Shown here piece after piece: positions 28,001 through 38,500 of a stretch of 64,000 nucleotides of DNA (the stretch's first letter is position 1; the number at the start of each line of letters is the position of its first letter). Position numbers and translations under genes: made by a program. Source of the stretch: Purshia tridentata (taxonomy: Eukaryota > Streptophyta > Magnoliopsida > Rosales > Rosaceae). Where the stretch lies: NCBI GenBank assembly GCA_003254885.1, contig QANT01001566.1, positions 26,400 through 90,399 of the forward strand, in the 5' to 3' direction. The notes beneath the pieces are model-generated. The model made no database searches. It was given only the letters and a program-made list of their open reading frames with translations, and was not told the DNA's origin.

Positions 28001-31000
28001 ATCATGTTCAACACATCTAATAGGTATAAGAAAAATCAGCATATACTAAATGAATAAAAAATTCAATTTTACCTCTGTTGCAACACTTTCATCCTTTTGC
28101 AATTGAACAGAGTCGACTCCATCATCATGAATGACATTCAACAATGGTTCCTCACCAGATCCAGATCTCCTCTTCTCTCTTATCCGATGAAACAAGCCCC
28201 AGCCGAAGAATGCAGAAACTAAAAGAATATACAATATGGCAACTGAAAACTCAATGCATTTTACCTGAAAGCATCAATGGGAGGTATAGGTCATTTAAAT
28301 GTAGGCCAAAATGACGCACAAACCTGTCACCAATCTAGTAAGTGCTCGATGACTACAAATTGTTAGACAACCACTAGACCTCAAAAGCTTAAGCTATTAG
28401 AGAATGGGCCAACAATGTATATTAAGCTAACACAACTAATCACCAAAACCATGAAATCCCCACCCCACCCAAAAAATAAAAAATAAAAATAAAACCCAAA
28501 AGAAAGCAGTAGATAAATCAAACAAAAAATGTATTTTCATTGCATCAACTCCAACCTCAATAGATAGAATTTTGATGGAGCATGGTTCTTTCTTGTGTGG
28601 AGGAGGTTCAGAATCAGAACACACAGGAGATGAAGGGCAATCACCGCAAGAGCAGCCCAGTGAATTATCAGCACATGAATAAACTGACACATTCATGAGC
28701 TCCATTCTAGATGACTCAGGAACAGTCAACTTAAAGTCAATGGCATAAGGTGAACCAGGGAAACCGAGGGCTGCTTTCTCACCAAGAAAAGCAAACCATT
28801 CTGTTGAAATTCAAAGCATTAGAACTTGGATAAAAATATATAATTAAGCAAAATCGGGGGCAAACATTTCTAGTTTCACATCTGAACTACGAGCCTCAGG
28901 GCCAAGGACAAGCCAGACTAAACTAGGTATGAACCTTAAATTCACCATAACGATTAGTAAAAGATGCCTTTATGTAAAGGTGGCGGCAGGCTATTACTTA
29001 AAACTTACAAAAATTGGCTTTGTAATATAAATTAAAAGTTCCATTGCCAAGACATGTCTTGTGTTTCAAACAAAGGAAACCCTTAAAGTCACAAACAGCC
29101 AAGCATGAGAACAACGTTGAAAATAACACAATTAATTGCAAAATAGAGTGACCTAACAACAGGCTGTGCACACTGCACATTTTAAACCCACAAAAGTTAC
29201 AGAAGCTCACCTTCAAAATTTTTTGCACCAGCACCAATAAATTCTATGGCCCGTGTGTTCATAGTCCCAAACTTAACTTCCTTGCAAGAGCTGTACAGCC
29301 CTTCTCCAAAAGTTTCAGTTACGTAATATTCAATGCCATCCACAGTCATATTGCCATTAACCTGAAAGACTAAAACAAACAGGAATTATAATAATGAGAT
29401 TAAAAACATATGATAGGATCTTTCATTAAAGTCATGGTTCTAATATAAACTTGGTGGTTTTAACATTTAAGTCCGCAATTTTGTACTGAACAGTATAATA
29501 GTATAAATATTCCAAAGGCATGACCTCATAAAAATGTTAAAAGTGGGTAAAATTTTTTGATGCCCATCATTGAGTAGGCAAAAACATGAGGACCACTCCA
29601 GGTTTGCACCTCAAGTTACATGGAATAAACAATTTAATTTACATGCTGAAGTTACAGATGTTTTAGTTCCATTATTTGTTGTTCTACAAAAAAGTTGGAA
29701 ATGTTCAACAATGAAACCAATAAAGACACATGTATTTATGCCAAGAAAAGCCTTATATTCAACTATTGAAATGGAAAATATGAGCTTATAGGCACTAAAA
29801 CATGTCTATAAACATAAAAATATTACCAAAAAAATCAAAATCAAAATGCCAAAAATAATGCAAAAAAAAAAAACCATAAAAAAGCTATAAATCGCCTTTT
29901 TTCAACAAATGTAATAACACTAACATCAAGTCTGACCTCAGAGATAGAAGTCACATTGATAAAAAGACTCTGATTTGGAGAGCAAGAAAGCTCGCAAAAA
30001 AGATTTAGGAAGTTCCTCAAGCATGCTGGACAGCCTACAAGAAACGGAATTGCCTGCAATAGATTATATACACTAAGTTGAGGTACAAACAAAAGGCATT
30101 GCTAGGAATAAATCAACAAGGAAAATATTCACTAGAGATCAAATTATAACAAAAATATGTGGTAGAAGTGGCCTTAATAACTGAATTTGGAATAATTAGG
30201 CGATAAAAGCAGCCTTACTTGTTGAACCTGTGCCCGCAATGTTTCAAACTGGACCTCTGTGCAGCAAACATTTCCACTTATTGTTGGACACAAACTTTGG
30301 ATTTTGGAAGAAAAAAGCTCATCAGGCTACAAAGCATGTGATGTTACAGCGCCCATCAATATACAGCAATCAAGTTAAAATAAAAAGAAAAAAGAAAATT
30401 TGATGCGCATGTCACTGCAACTAGCCAGAAGTAATATACCTCCACAGAAGGGGAACCATAAGGGCAATTCAGGACTCTCCCGTCGCTGCGTTCTCCACAT
30501 ATATCATACATTGCACAGTATTCTTCGGAGTGTTGTTTTCTAACCAGAAGACCAGAACTATGTTATTCCTTGTAGATAGAAATACCAATTAAGTTGCAGC
30601 GGTCATTATAGGGTAAGACAAACAAGCAATAATGAGAAACAATTATAGGTTAAAATATCAGTGTTCCAAGACCACAATTACTCACTGCTCCATCATCACC
30701 ATTGCACTTATAAAAGAGAGTAACCAAACCAGTGCGCCAAAAAGAACCAATAGGTGATTGTCATGAACATCTATGTAAACACCAATAAGTTCAGCTTCAG
30801 ACCAAAGTAGCCTTACCGAGATGTGAGTTCAGACGTCAAAAGATCCAGTGAATCCGTCTTTGTCTTCTCTGCACTCAATGAAGAGGCAAAGAAGATAACC
30901 TACAACAATAACGAAAAAATAAATTTAAAAAAAAAAACCGTAAAAGCGAGGAACAGTAACATTAACCAGTAATAGTAGTCACTTCACTTTACCAAAATCA

Positions 31001-31309
31001 TGGAACTACTACTACAACTACATGTTCAATCATCACTCGTTGTTTCACAACTAATTCAAATGTTGCCTCCATTTTTCTCTAAACTTATTCGTAGAAGCCA
31101 AAATAATAGCAAATGATAAAGGACGCATCGAACAATTCAGCTACCACAGGTGGCCAAAAACTCAGCTACCATTACAGACCAACCCAACGTGAAAATGGAT
31201 CAAAGAAAACGCTATCCATAAAGGGCGAAGAAAAAAAATTAAAAGAAGGAAACAAAATTATTGCCTGTAATAAAGTAAAAGCAGCAACAAAACCCAGAAA
31301 CGACCCCAT
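14607..31309 (-). CDS. NPC1: NPC1 intracellular sterol transporter (Niemann-Pick C1 homologue)
   Basis: Thirty-nine exons join in phase to 1284 residues, the usual length for plant NPC1: 31265-31309, 30817-30899, 30440-30539, 30219-30326, 29937-30053, 29211-29361, 28556-28800, 28073-28264, 26963-27039, 26779-26896, 26455-26538, 25479-25574, 25285-25386, 24960-25028, 24417-24512, 24241-24348, 22834-22947, 22541-22624, 22284-22412, 21118-21316, 20887-21030, 20688-20731, 20136-20219, 19953-20021, 19792-19868, 19474-19543, 18957-19106, 18436-18501, 18208-18352, 17975-18039, 17808-17873, 16882-16975, 16572-16608, 16385-16442, 16106-16216, 15749-15816, 15053-15119, 14899-14967, 14607-14660. It has a signal peptide, a Cys-rich sterol-binding N-terminal domain (about 28-270), a sterol-sensing domain (about 635-805, with [13 protein letters not shown]), a Cys-rich luminal loop ([16 protein letters not shown]) and a C-terminal RND-like membrane block. 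It is a multi-pass endomembrane/vacuolar protein moving sterols. Intron 1 appears to be GC-AG, and the donor of exon 37 (GTG|GTGCGG) is weak. The tail is short and lacks a dileucine signal. Confidence 0.93.
16004..16059. repeat. Compound TG/AG microsatellite in NPC1 intron 35
   Basis: About ten TG units run directly into about fifteen AG units, with one AAAG interruption. It lies between exons 15749-15816 and 16106-16216, close to the donor of the upstream exon. Confidence 0.95.
20300..20615 (+). mobile_element. Possible 5'-truncated LINE 3' end in an NPC1 intron
   Basis: A GT-rich, gene-unlike block in the intron between exons 20136-20219 and 20688-20731. It ends with CTCTTTTCAATAAAATTACG followed by an A-rich tail (about 20594-20615), the usual form of a plant non-LTR retrotransposon 3' terminus. 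It is antisense to NPC1. I could not fix the 5' end or a clear target-site duplication. It contains a 7-bp-arm hairpin, CTAGTGC/GCACTAG, at 20476-20491. Confidence 0.4.
21619..21792. repeat. Direct duplication of about 76 bp separated by an A-run
   Basis: Two near-identical copies (about 21619-21694 and 21714-21792) begin AATCAGGCATAGAAGAC and end TAAATTAAGTCCCA. They are separated by about 19 A residues and a G. They differ at a couple of positions (CAACAAACC against CAACCCACC). The duplication lies in the NPC1 intron between exons 21118-21316 and 22284-22412. Confidence 0.9.
22218..22274 (+). repeat. GGA microsatellite merging into a G-quadruplex motif
   Basis: A run of GGA/GAG units is followed by G-tracts at 22248-22255, 22257-22259, 22264-22269 and 22271-22274 with loops of one to four bases, a perfect intramolecular quadruplex pattern on the plus strand. 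It ends 9 bases from the splice donor of the NPC1 exon 22284-22412. NPC1 is read from the other strand, so its RNA carries the C-rich side. Confidence 0.85.
22639..22722. repeat. 42-bp tandem duplication in NPC1 intron 17
   Basis: Two adjacent 42-base units (22639-22680 and 22681-22722) share ATGATTAAGAAACAGTCATT and the rest of the unit with very few differences. They lie just inside the acceptor of the exon 22541-22624. Confidence 0.9.
23975..24042. repeat. Partial 45-bp tandem repeat in NPC1 intron 16
   Basis: The 23-base element beginning CACAGCAGTCTTCCTC occurs at 23975-23997 and again at 24020-24042, giving a 45-base period with an incomplete second unit. Confidence 0.85.
27043..27263. 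repeat. 114-bp-period tandem duplication in NPC1 intron 8
   Basis: Copy 1 runs from about 27043 to 27149 and copy 2 from about 27157 to 27263. Both begin ATAATTATATAAAGAAAATA and contain TTCAGTGGCTTAAACAAACT. They differ by only a few bases. Copy 1 starts at the acceptor region of exon 26963-27039, and copy 2 ends against the SINE-like insertion. Confidence 0.9.
27255..27463 (-). mobile_element. tRNA-derived SINE with target-site duplication
   Basis: About 209 bases in NPC1 intron 8, read on the minus strand. It has an A-box-like TCAGTTGGAATGG (27437-27449), a B-box GGTTCAAACCC (27394-27404) at normal spacing, a GC-richer body, and an A-rich 3' end (about 27255-27279). It is flanked by a 12-base direct repeat AAGATCAAG(C/T)TC at 27243-27254 and 27464-27475 with one mismatch, which I read as the target-site duplication. 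The SINE family is not identified. Confidence 0.72.
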
Positions 31310-32562
31310 TCTTATGTTCCTCGTGAGAAAAAAGGAGTGATGAAGTGATCGATCGTGCTTGGATTTCAGGAAGTGAGAGAGCAGCGAGAGGTTTTTGGGC
31401 CCCCTTGGCAGTTTAGCCAACAAGAGTCAAACGAGGAGGTGAGGTGAGGTGAGTGAGTGAGGTTGATGGAAATTAATGAGTTTTTCTGCAAATTAATGAG
31501 AATCCGACACGCAACATTAATGTGGATGAGTCATAATGCTTTGGCTACTTTTCTACTTTTGCTTAATCAAACGCTGCGTTTTACTGGAGCTGTGGGTTTA
31601 ACCGTAACCTTATCGTTAGTCAGGCGGTTGGTGTTCGGGATTAAGAGCTAAGATGGCCGTTTATTTACGTCAGCAAAGCGGTAACTTTTGTTGGCGCGAA
31701 ATGAGTTCGGATCACCCATAAAAACGGCCGAAGCCCAAACAACAGTAACTACACGGACACAAGTCTGGACCTAGATACTCCTTCTTCAACTAAAAACGAG
31801 CCCACATATATGAGGCTTATCCAAAAACATAAAGCCCAGCTTCAGACTCGGCCCATATGGGTCCTTTATCATTTTCTTTTTTAGGCATTTAAATATATAT
31901 AGTTCCTTACTTCCTTATATAGTTATACCTTTTTCTTCCTAAAAACATAAAATTCCATATATTCATCCAAAGTTTTCCTTAATTTCTTGTAAAAATGAGG
32001 GTGCGAAGCTGTGAATTTCCACTAATAATTTGAAACTCCTTTAGTCCACTTAGAATACTTACGAATTTTTGTATTTCATATTTTTTTTTTTGAAAAATGG
32101 ATAATGTTATCATTATTATTATTTACGTTCAACTTAAATCAACATACTTATTTAGATCAGCTCTTGTTTTAACTTGGCTTTTACGTGGCTATCTCATTGT
32201 TTAGGCTACTCTTGTTATTTTTAAAATTTTTCTCACATAATTTTAGAAGTCTTGGTCTGGCTAAAGAAGGTATAGAATTTGTGAATACAATCAAATAAAT
32301 TTAATTACATTAAGAAAAATCAGACCTTAAATCTATTTTAAATTTGACCAATTATCGCATCCACCTTGAATAGTTGAGCTAAACCCAAGAGTTTACCAGT
32401 GCAATCAAATTGATTTGGGTTGGGATGTGGCAACAAATCCCCATCAATTTTTTATTTTTATTTTATATAATAAAAGGTTCGTTCGTCCTGCTTACATAAG
32501 TGATAAGTTCACGGCAAGTAGTTTTAAGAGCTAGAAAGGTGATAATTATTTGAGTAACAAAA
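31310..32562. other. Intergenic between NPC1 and PPR-2; NPC1 promoter side
   Basis: Upstream of NPC1, with a short GAGGT tandem near 31434-31460. The rest is AT-rich and is presumably the 3' flank of the PPR-2 gene. No gene was recognised; the open frame at 31457-31651 has no known family features. Confidence 0.5.
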
Positions 32563-34839
32563 TCATTCCAATAAATCCAACTGATCAATATTCCTCTTTT
32601 CAGTCTTCATACAAGTATGCAACAGCTTAACCATAGAGTGTATCTCTCCATGAGCTGGTGAATGGGAATGGGAATCATCCCCAGCAACAAATCTACATGT
32701 CTTGTTATCAACATGCACTAAGCTGTAACCAGCAACAACCCTCACCCCTCTTTCCTTCACCAACTTTCTCATACTTGCAGCATCAGCCCACAACCCACTT
32801 GCTGCATAAATACTTGATGCAAGTAAATACCCAGTTGAGCTTCCAGGCTCCAACTCAAGGACATGAGAGGCAGCTTCTGCACCAACTTCGCTGTTCGTAT
32901 ACCTTTTACAAGCACTCAACAATGCACCCCAAGCATTACTTGCCCCAGCGGCCTTCAAACCTTCCGGGATTCTATTGATGAAATCCATTGCCATTGCAAG
33001 CTTTCCCGCTCGACCCAGCATGTCAACTACACAAGCATAATGTTCCAACCTTGGTTCAACTTCATGATCTTGAACCATTGAGTTGAACATGGAGAGACCC
33101 TCTTCAACTAAGCCTCCATGGCTACAGGCAGATAGCACAGAAAGAATGGTTACTGCATTTGGCTTCAAACCATACAGCTTCGTTTCCGCAAGCAAAGCCA
33201 AGGCTTCATGTGCAAGACCGTTCATTCCATACGCAGATATCATGGCACTCCATGACACAATGTTTTTTTCAGGCATTTGGCAAAAGGCCTTTCTTGATTC
33301 TCCTATTGCCCCGCATTTTGAGTACATTTCAACAATTGCAGTTCCAACTGCTACATCTTCTGCCAAACCTCTTCTAATAGCAATTCCATGCGCCCATTTC
33401 GACCTCTTCAGTTCAGCTGAAACAGAACAAGCTTCAAAAATACTTATGACGGTGATCTCATTGGGGTTTTGATCCTGTGCCTGCAGCCTTGTCATCTCAC
33501 GGAAGATGGCAATTGCTTCATCGGGTCTGCCACAACGGGTAAACCCTGCAATCATAGTGCTCCATGAAACCACATCTCTTTTCTTCATCCCATCAAAAAG
33601 TTTCCATGCAAGCTCGATATCATTGCACTTTGCATAAGCATCAATTAGAGAATTTAGGAGCAATTCATTTGAAACATATCCCCACCTGATTGTTACACAG
33701 TGCACTGACTTGCAATGGAACAAGCTCAAATGCTTGCATGTTTGAAGAATATTCACAAGAGTCACTTCATCTGCCTCAATTCCTTCCTTCCCCATAGAAT
33801 AAAACAGTGATAAGGCATCCAAATGCTTCTCATTAAGGACAAATCCAGACAAAATGGAATTCCATGAGACCCTATTTCTTTGCGGCATCTCCTTGAAAAC
33901 TTTAAACGCAGAATCCACATTTTTACACTTGGAATACATATCAATTAAAGAGTTTCCAACAAACAGATCACAATCTAAACCTCTATAGATTACCAAGCCA
34001 TGGACCAAAGTCCCCATGGCCAAGTCCTTTAAATTAGTGCATGCTTTAAGAACACTGACCATAGTTACACCATCTGGTTCAATGCCATGCTCAGATACCA
34101 TCTTTCTGAACATCTGCATGCCAAGATGAGCTTGCTCACTATGCACATAGCCTCCAATCATCACACTCCAAGAGATGACATCTCTGTCACAAATTTCATC
34201 AAACAACTTTTGCGCGCTGTCCATATCAGCTTCTGCATACAGACTCAATAAAGAGTTCTGAACTGAAGATATAGAGCAAAACCCACTCTGAATCATGTAA
34301 CCATGTACTTTCAGTCCCTCATACTTAGCTCCAAGACAACGACAAGCTTGAATTACAAGCACCAAAGTAGAAGTATTGGGTTCAAAGCCATCAACAGAAA
34401 GCCTAGCCTTGTTAAACCACCACAACCCATGTACTAAATCACCCTGATCAAGGTACCCACAAACCACTATATTCCAAGAAACTGAATCTCTGCTCATCAT
34501 ACAGTTAAAAACACCCAATGCAGAATCTGGGTCCCCAGTTTTGATGTAAAAGTCCATGGCGGAATTAGCAATGGAAGTGTATGATTCAAATCCATTCTTG
34601 ATCAGACACCCATGTACAGATTTTCCATAAGGATGAATGAGGAGGTTTGCACATGCTTTGAGAATAGGGGGAAAGGTTGAAGGGTCTGTTTGTTGAAGTC
34701 CAGCTTTCTTCATATCATTGTAGTGACAGAGTACTTCTTGCCACTTTCCATTGAATGATAACTCTTTGAGCCTCAAACTCCAGTTACAAAGGTTTGGACC
34801 CAAGTGAATGGTCGGGAAGCGCATTTCCGATATGCACAT
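32563..34839 (-). CDS. PLS/E-class pentatricopeptide repeat protein, At2g17210-like
   Basis: A single intronless frame of 758 residues. It carries alternating P, L and S PPR motifs, with the signatures VSWN, NSLIDMYSKC and VVSWSTMIAGF, from about residue 25 to 600. E and E+ like extensions follow (AWGALLSACK, LELEPGSSTGYLLASSIYA, VKERGVRVVAGYSLV). It stops without a DYW deaminase domain. PLS-class proteins are usually organellar RNA editing or processing factors; those lacking DYW are thought to recruit one in trans. The match I recall is Arabidopsis At2g17210. The first ATG was used; a second Met is at residue 6. The RNA target is unknown. Confidence 0.9.
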   Translation of the reverse strand: MCISEMRFPTIHLGPNLCNWSLRLKELSFNGKWQEVLCHYNDMKKAGLQQTDPSTFPPILKACANLLIHPYGKSVHGCLIKNGFESYTSIANSAMDFYIKTGDPDSALGVFNCMMSRDSVSWNIVVCGYLDQGDLVHGLWWFNKARLSVDGFEPNTSTLVLVIQACRCLGAKYEGLKVHGYMIQSGFCSISSVQNSLLSLYAEADMDSAQKLFDEICDRDVISWSVMIGGYVHSEQAHLGMQMFRKMVSEHGIEPDGVTMVSVLKACTNLKDLAMGTLVHGLVIYRGLDCDLFVGNSLIDMYSKCKNVDSAFKVFKEMPQRNRVSWNSILSGFVLNEKHLDALSLFYSMGKEGIEADEVTLVNILQTCKHLSLFHCKSVHCVTIRWGYVSNELLLNSLIDAYAKCNDIELAWKLFDGMKKRDVVSWSTMIAGFTRCGRPDEAIAIFREMTRLQAQDQNPNEITVISIFEACSVSAELKRSKWAHGIAIRRGLAEDVAVGTAIVEMYSKCGAIGESRKAFCQMPEKNIVSWSAMISAYGMNGLAHEALALLAETKLYGLKPNAVTILSVLSACSHGGLVEEGLSMFNSMVQDHEVEPRLEHYACVVDMLGRAGKLAMAMDFINRIPEGLKAAGASNAWGALLSACKRYTNSEVGAEAASHVLELEPGSSTGYLLASSIYAASGLWADAASMRKLVKERGVRVVAGYSLVHVDNKTCRFVAGDDSHSHSPAHGEIHSMVKLLHTCMKTEKRNIDQLDLLE

Positions 34840-35494
34840 GCAACTTCTTTGAGGATTCTAGCGCTAGTAAACTCTTCCAAAGTTTGGATTTTTATACCTG
34901 AATTTTAACTCGAGTCCCAATTTGGTCCCATGTTTCTGAATGCACATAACCCCGCTCATATTAACTTGACTGGCATAATTAGGATTTGGACTTATTAGAC
35001 CAATAATTGTCAATTAGGACAAATTTTAATTTAGATACCAAATTGAGATGCGGCAAAATTTCAGATACGGAAAATGAAAAAAAATATCCTTTTTTCTTTT
35101 TAAGCTAAAGAGAGGTTCAACAGAATGACCCATCTATTAGAAATGTAGTACTAGTACATATGTAGTATAAAAAGATGACATATAATAAAGCAGAACTGGT
35201 AAAGGGGAACCTTACAAAAAATGAGAAAGAAAAGAAAGAAAGAATCATGACTAATGGAGTAACGGATAAGCTAAGGGCAAGCTAAATAGAGAACTTGAGA
35301 AACAGGAATCTGTCCGCGGTCCAAAGCACAAGAATGTAAAGTTTTCTTGTTCTTGTTGAGCACTGTTTGGTACTTGGTCAGCAGAAACAACATCGATTAA
35401 ACCAAAAACATGACAAATGAATTTTGAGTTTTCTTTCTTTGGATAAATGGACATTACAAGGGTATGTACTGTATTTGTGTGTGTGTGAGGGAGT

Positions 35495-35532
<38 letters not shown>

Positions 35533-35550
35533 GAGAGGAGGGGTTAGTTT
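34840..35550. other. Intergenic between PPR-2 and GAUT3
   Basis: PPR-2 promoter side and GAUT3 3' UTR. It holds the long GT microsatellite just beyond the GAUT3 stop. No coding signal was seen. Confidence 0.5.
35496..35529. repeat. (GT)n microsatellite in the GAUT3 3' UTR
   Basis: About 17 GT units, with a shorter GT run at 35476-35487. It begins about 22 bases after the GAUT3 stop codon, so the transcript would carry a CA repeat at the start of its 3' UTR. Confidence 0.95.
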
Positions 35551-38500
35551 TCATTCACTGATGTTACAAAGTTGAAGATAAGGGTTATCAAACATTACAT
35601 ATTTTGACCAGTATGCCTTGTACTTCGAAATAGCCAAATCCAACCATGGCTTGTAGTTTCCATTGTAATGGATCACAGCTGCATTCTCTATTGCCGTTTG
35701 GTTGAGGGCTGGGTCATAGCCAAGCCCCAAAGCATGCCAACTCCGATCCAACGGCTGTGTCAGGTTATAAAAGGTAATAAGCCCTGGTGGCAATGTACCA
35801 AGTTTCCAAAGAGTTCTATCCTCATTCTGCAAGACAGTTCTTCCATCAGTTACAATTAACACAAAAGTATATAATCTAAAAAATTTAATATAAAGGCATT
35901 TCTTTTTAGGTAACTGAGTGGAAAACATATTTTCGTTCAACTGTTCCATTGTCACAACACAAACTGATATGGAAAATAATTAGAATCAAAACATAATCTT
36001 CATACAATAAAGGTAAATAAGAGATGTAATCACTTCCAGCACTTCTTGCAAGATTTTCATCCGTAACCATATACTAATATTATTGTTCTGCCCATGAAGA
36101 AATCCTATGCTTCCAGAGGGTCAATGAAGAGAAAACAGAAGACGAGAACCAAAAGCCATTAAGACAAAGATCCATAGCACGCTACATTTCCCACCCAAAA
36201 CACTATATTAAGGTTTTTTCCATTTTCTTATTGGATATTAAACTGATCAACAGATACTAATACAGACAAAGTGAGCCAAAATTAGCATGTCATATTCTAT
36301 AGTAAAGTATATGTGCCTATGACACGTTAATTTATACCCTATCAAGTTAACCAGCCTTGGATTTGAGTCCTTGTCCTTGTAGTGAATGACAAACAATTTT
36401 GAATCTATGTGAGAAATTATCATATTAGATAAAGTGGAACAAATGCAGCAGTCAGCGACTCCATATCATTCAAACACACCCAGTACACAGCAACAGAGAT
36501 GCATAAAGTTACAAAATTACAAATATATAGAGGAAAACATGACAAAAGCATACCATATCTTGCCAATAATGATAGATTCCAGTGATGTTTCGCTTCCTCC
36601 ACTCCTTCAAGTCAAAGATATTCATGCCGAATGCCCAACCACAAGCATTTCGATCAAAATTCTCCGAGATTAGTGGATGTGAGAAGTTGAGATATTTATC
36701 ATACCTATGGAAGCTCTCTTTGCAGGTCTCCACTGCACCATTTACATTCCCTTGAAGATCAATAGACCAAAGAGGGGTCAAATCCTTCTGAACTACAATA
36801 TCATCATCCAAAAATAGAATCTTATCCAACTTTGGGTAAACATCATGAATGTAGAATCTGAGATGATTCAGCAGGGACAAATATTTTGGATTCCGATATT
36901 TGAGTTGGTCAGAACCCAGCGAGAGGGAGGAAGGATGATTTGCCTTGAAATAATATTCTTGAAGTCTGGCAGATTCAAGTTGACGTAGAACAGAACAGGA
37001 AGAGGAATTCAGCCACTTGAAATCATCAATGTTTTCAACCTGGACTGTTGCTCCTGCAGGAGGGTTGACAAGAAACCACATTTTCATAGCAGCATAATTT
37101 AGTTTATCGGTGACTATATGGAAAACATGCTTGTTGGGATTCTTTGCATGCAGCACAGTAGAATTAACAACCACTGACGTTGCTAGTACATTATCGGAAA
37201 AGATGGCATAGTGGTAGAGAGAAGGATCCTCAAGCTTTTCTTTGTTAACAGCCTCTCTATTATGATAACCCAACAGGAAATAGTCTGCTGCAAGTTGTAG
37301 AGGAAGGCAATGCAACGGTTTAGGGACTGTTTTCGCTGCAAGCTGAATCAAAAATGCACTCTTTTTCTTCAGAGCATTTACATTATCTTCAGTTGACTGA
37401 AGCATGGTTCTTAACTTCCTTTCCATTGTGAGGCAGTCATATAACTTGTCCTTTGATATAGACAGAACACGGCCCATTTCTTGTGCTCGATTAAGTGCAC
37501 TGGTCAAGAAAAATAAAAAGTAAAAACTCTGCATGAAAAAACAAGATTGACCCTGGGGTAAGCTTGCTAGTGGATAAAGAGTAGTAAAACCTTGAATGAA
37601 GCTCAGCATCAGAACTTGCTTCTCCAATAGCATGCTGACTAAGTTTAGAGTGCTCCATGAGAGAATTATAAAGATTACTTTCATTCTTAGACTTGGCAAT
37701 GTTTGCATAAGCTTTGGCCATTATGATCTGGTCCTGCATAAGTTTCACAGTTGAATCCGAATTTGGGCTTTCATAATCACTCCTCCATATGCTGTACTTT
37801 CCCTTGATAATTGGGTCAAAGCCTTTTGACCGTTCAATTGCCGCTGCTGCCATCTGGTTATTAGCTTCTTTATCTTTTTGTATTAGCTCTGAAGTCCGAA
37901 GTTTCCTCCTCTCTTCCCGTATCATCTGCAGGGAAAGGAAAATCATTATAAATTCAATCCAACTGAAGAAAATAAAGATAGTAAAGAAAAAATAAATAAA
38001 AATTTGACAATTCACCTGCCGCTTGAGCTTCACTGGGCTCATTGATGATAGACGAGAATATGGGAGTTCACCTTCTCCAGATTGACGATCATCTGTAGAA
38101 TGCTCAGTCTTCTCTTTAAATCCCACCCCTGATTGAAATGAATCCTCCACTATCTAGAAAGTAGCATCAACTAAGTAAATTGCCTGTCTATGTTTGTATC
38201 TAGAAAATATAACTCAAATCACTTGAGCTAAAACAAATAGAAATACTAGAGGTTCTGAGACTATGTTGCAATTTCCCATCCATGTGACTTTCGTATCCTT
38301 CGACACCAATGATTTTTATAAAATGACAATGAATATCCAATACCTGCAAAGTCTTTGGGCGGTCATGTATTTCATCAGTAGGATTTTCCAAGACCCAGGA
38401 AGCAGATAGGTCCCCCATTTTAACCCTACTACTTTGGACAGCTCCAAGATTGTTGCTGTATGTCGCAATTATGTCAATATTCTGTGTGGAATAGATAACA

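Noticed and set aside
32658-33472. Several plus-strand frames of 70-130 codons
   Set aside because: Antisense shadows of the PPR-2 coding exon.
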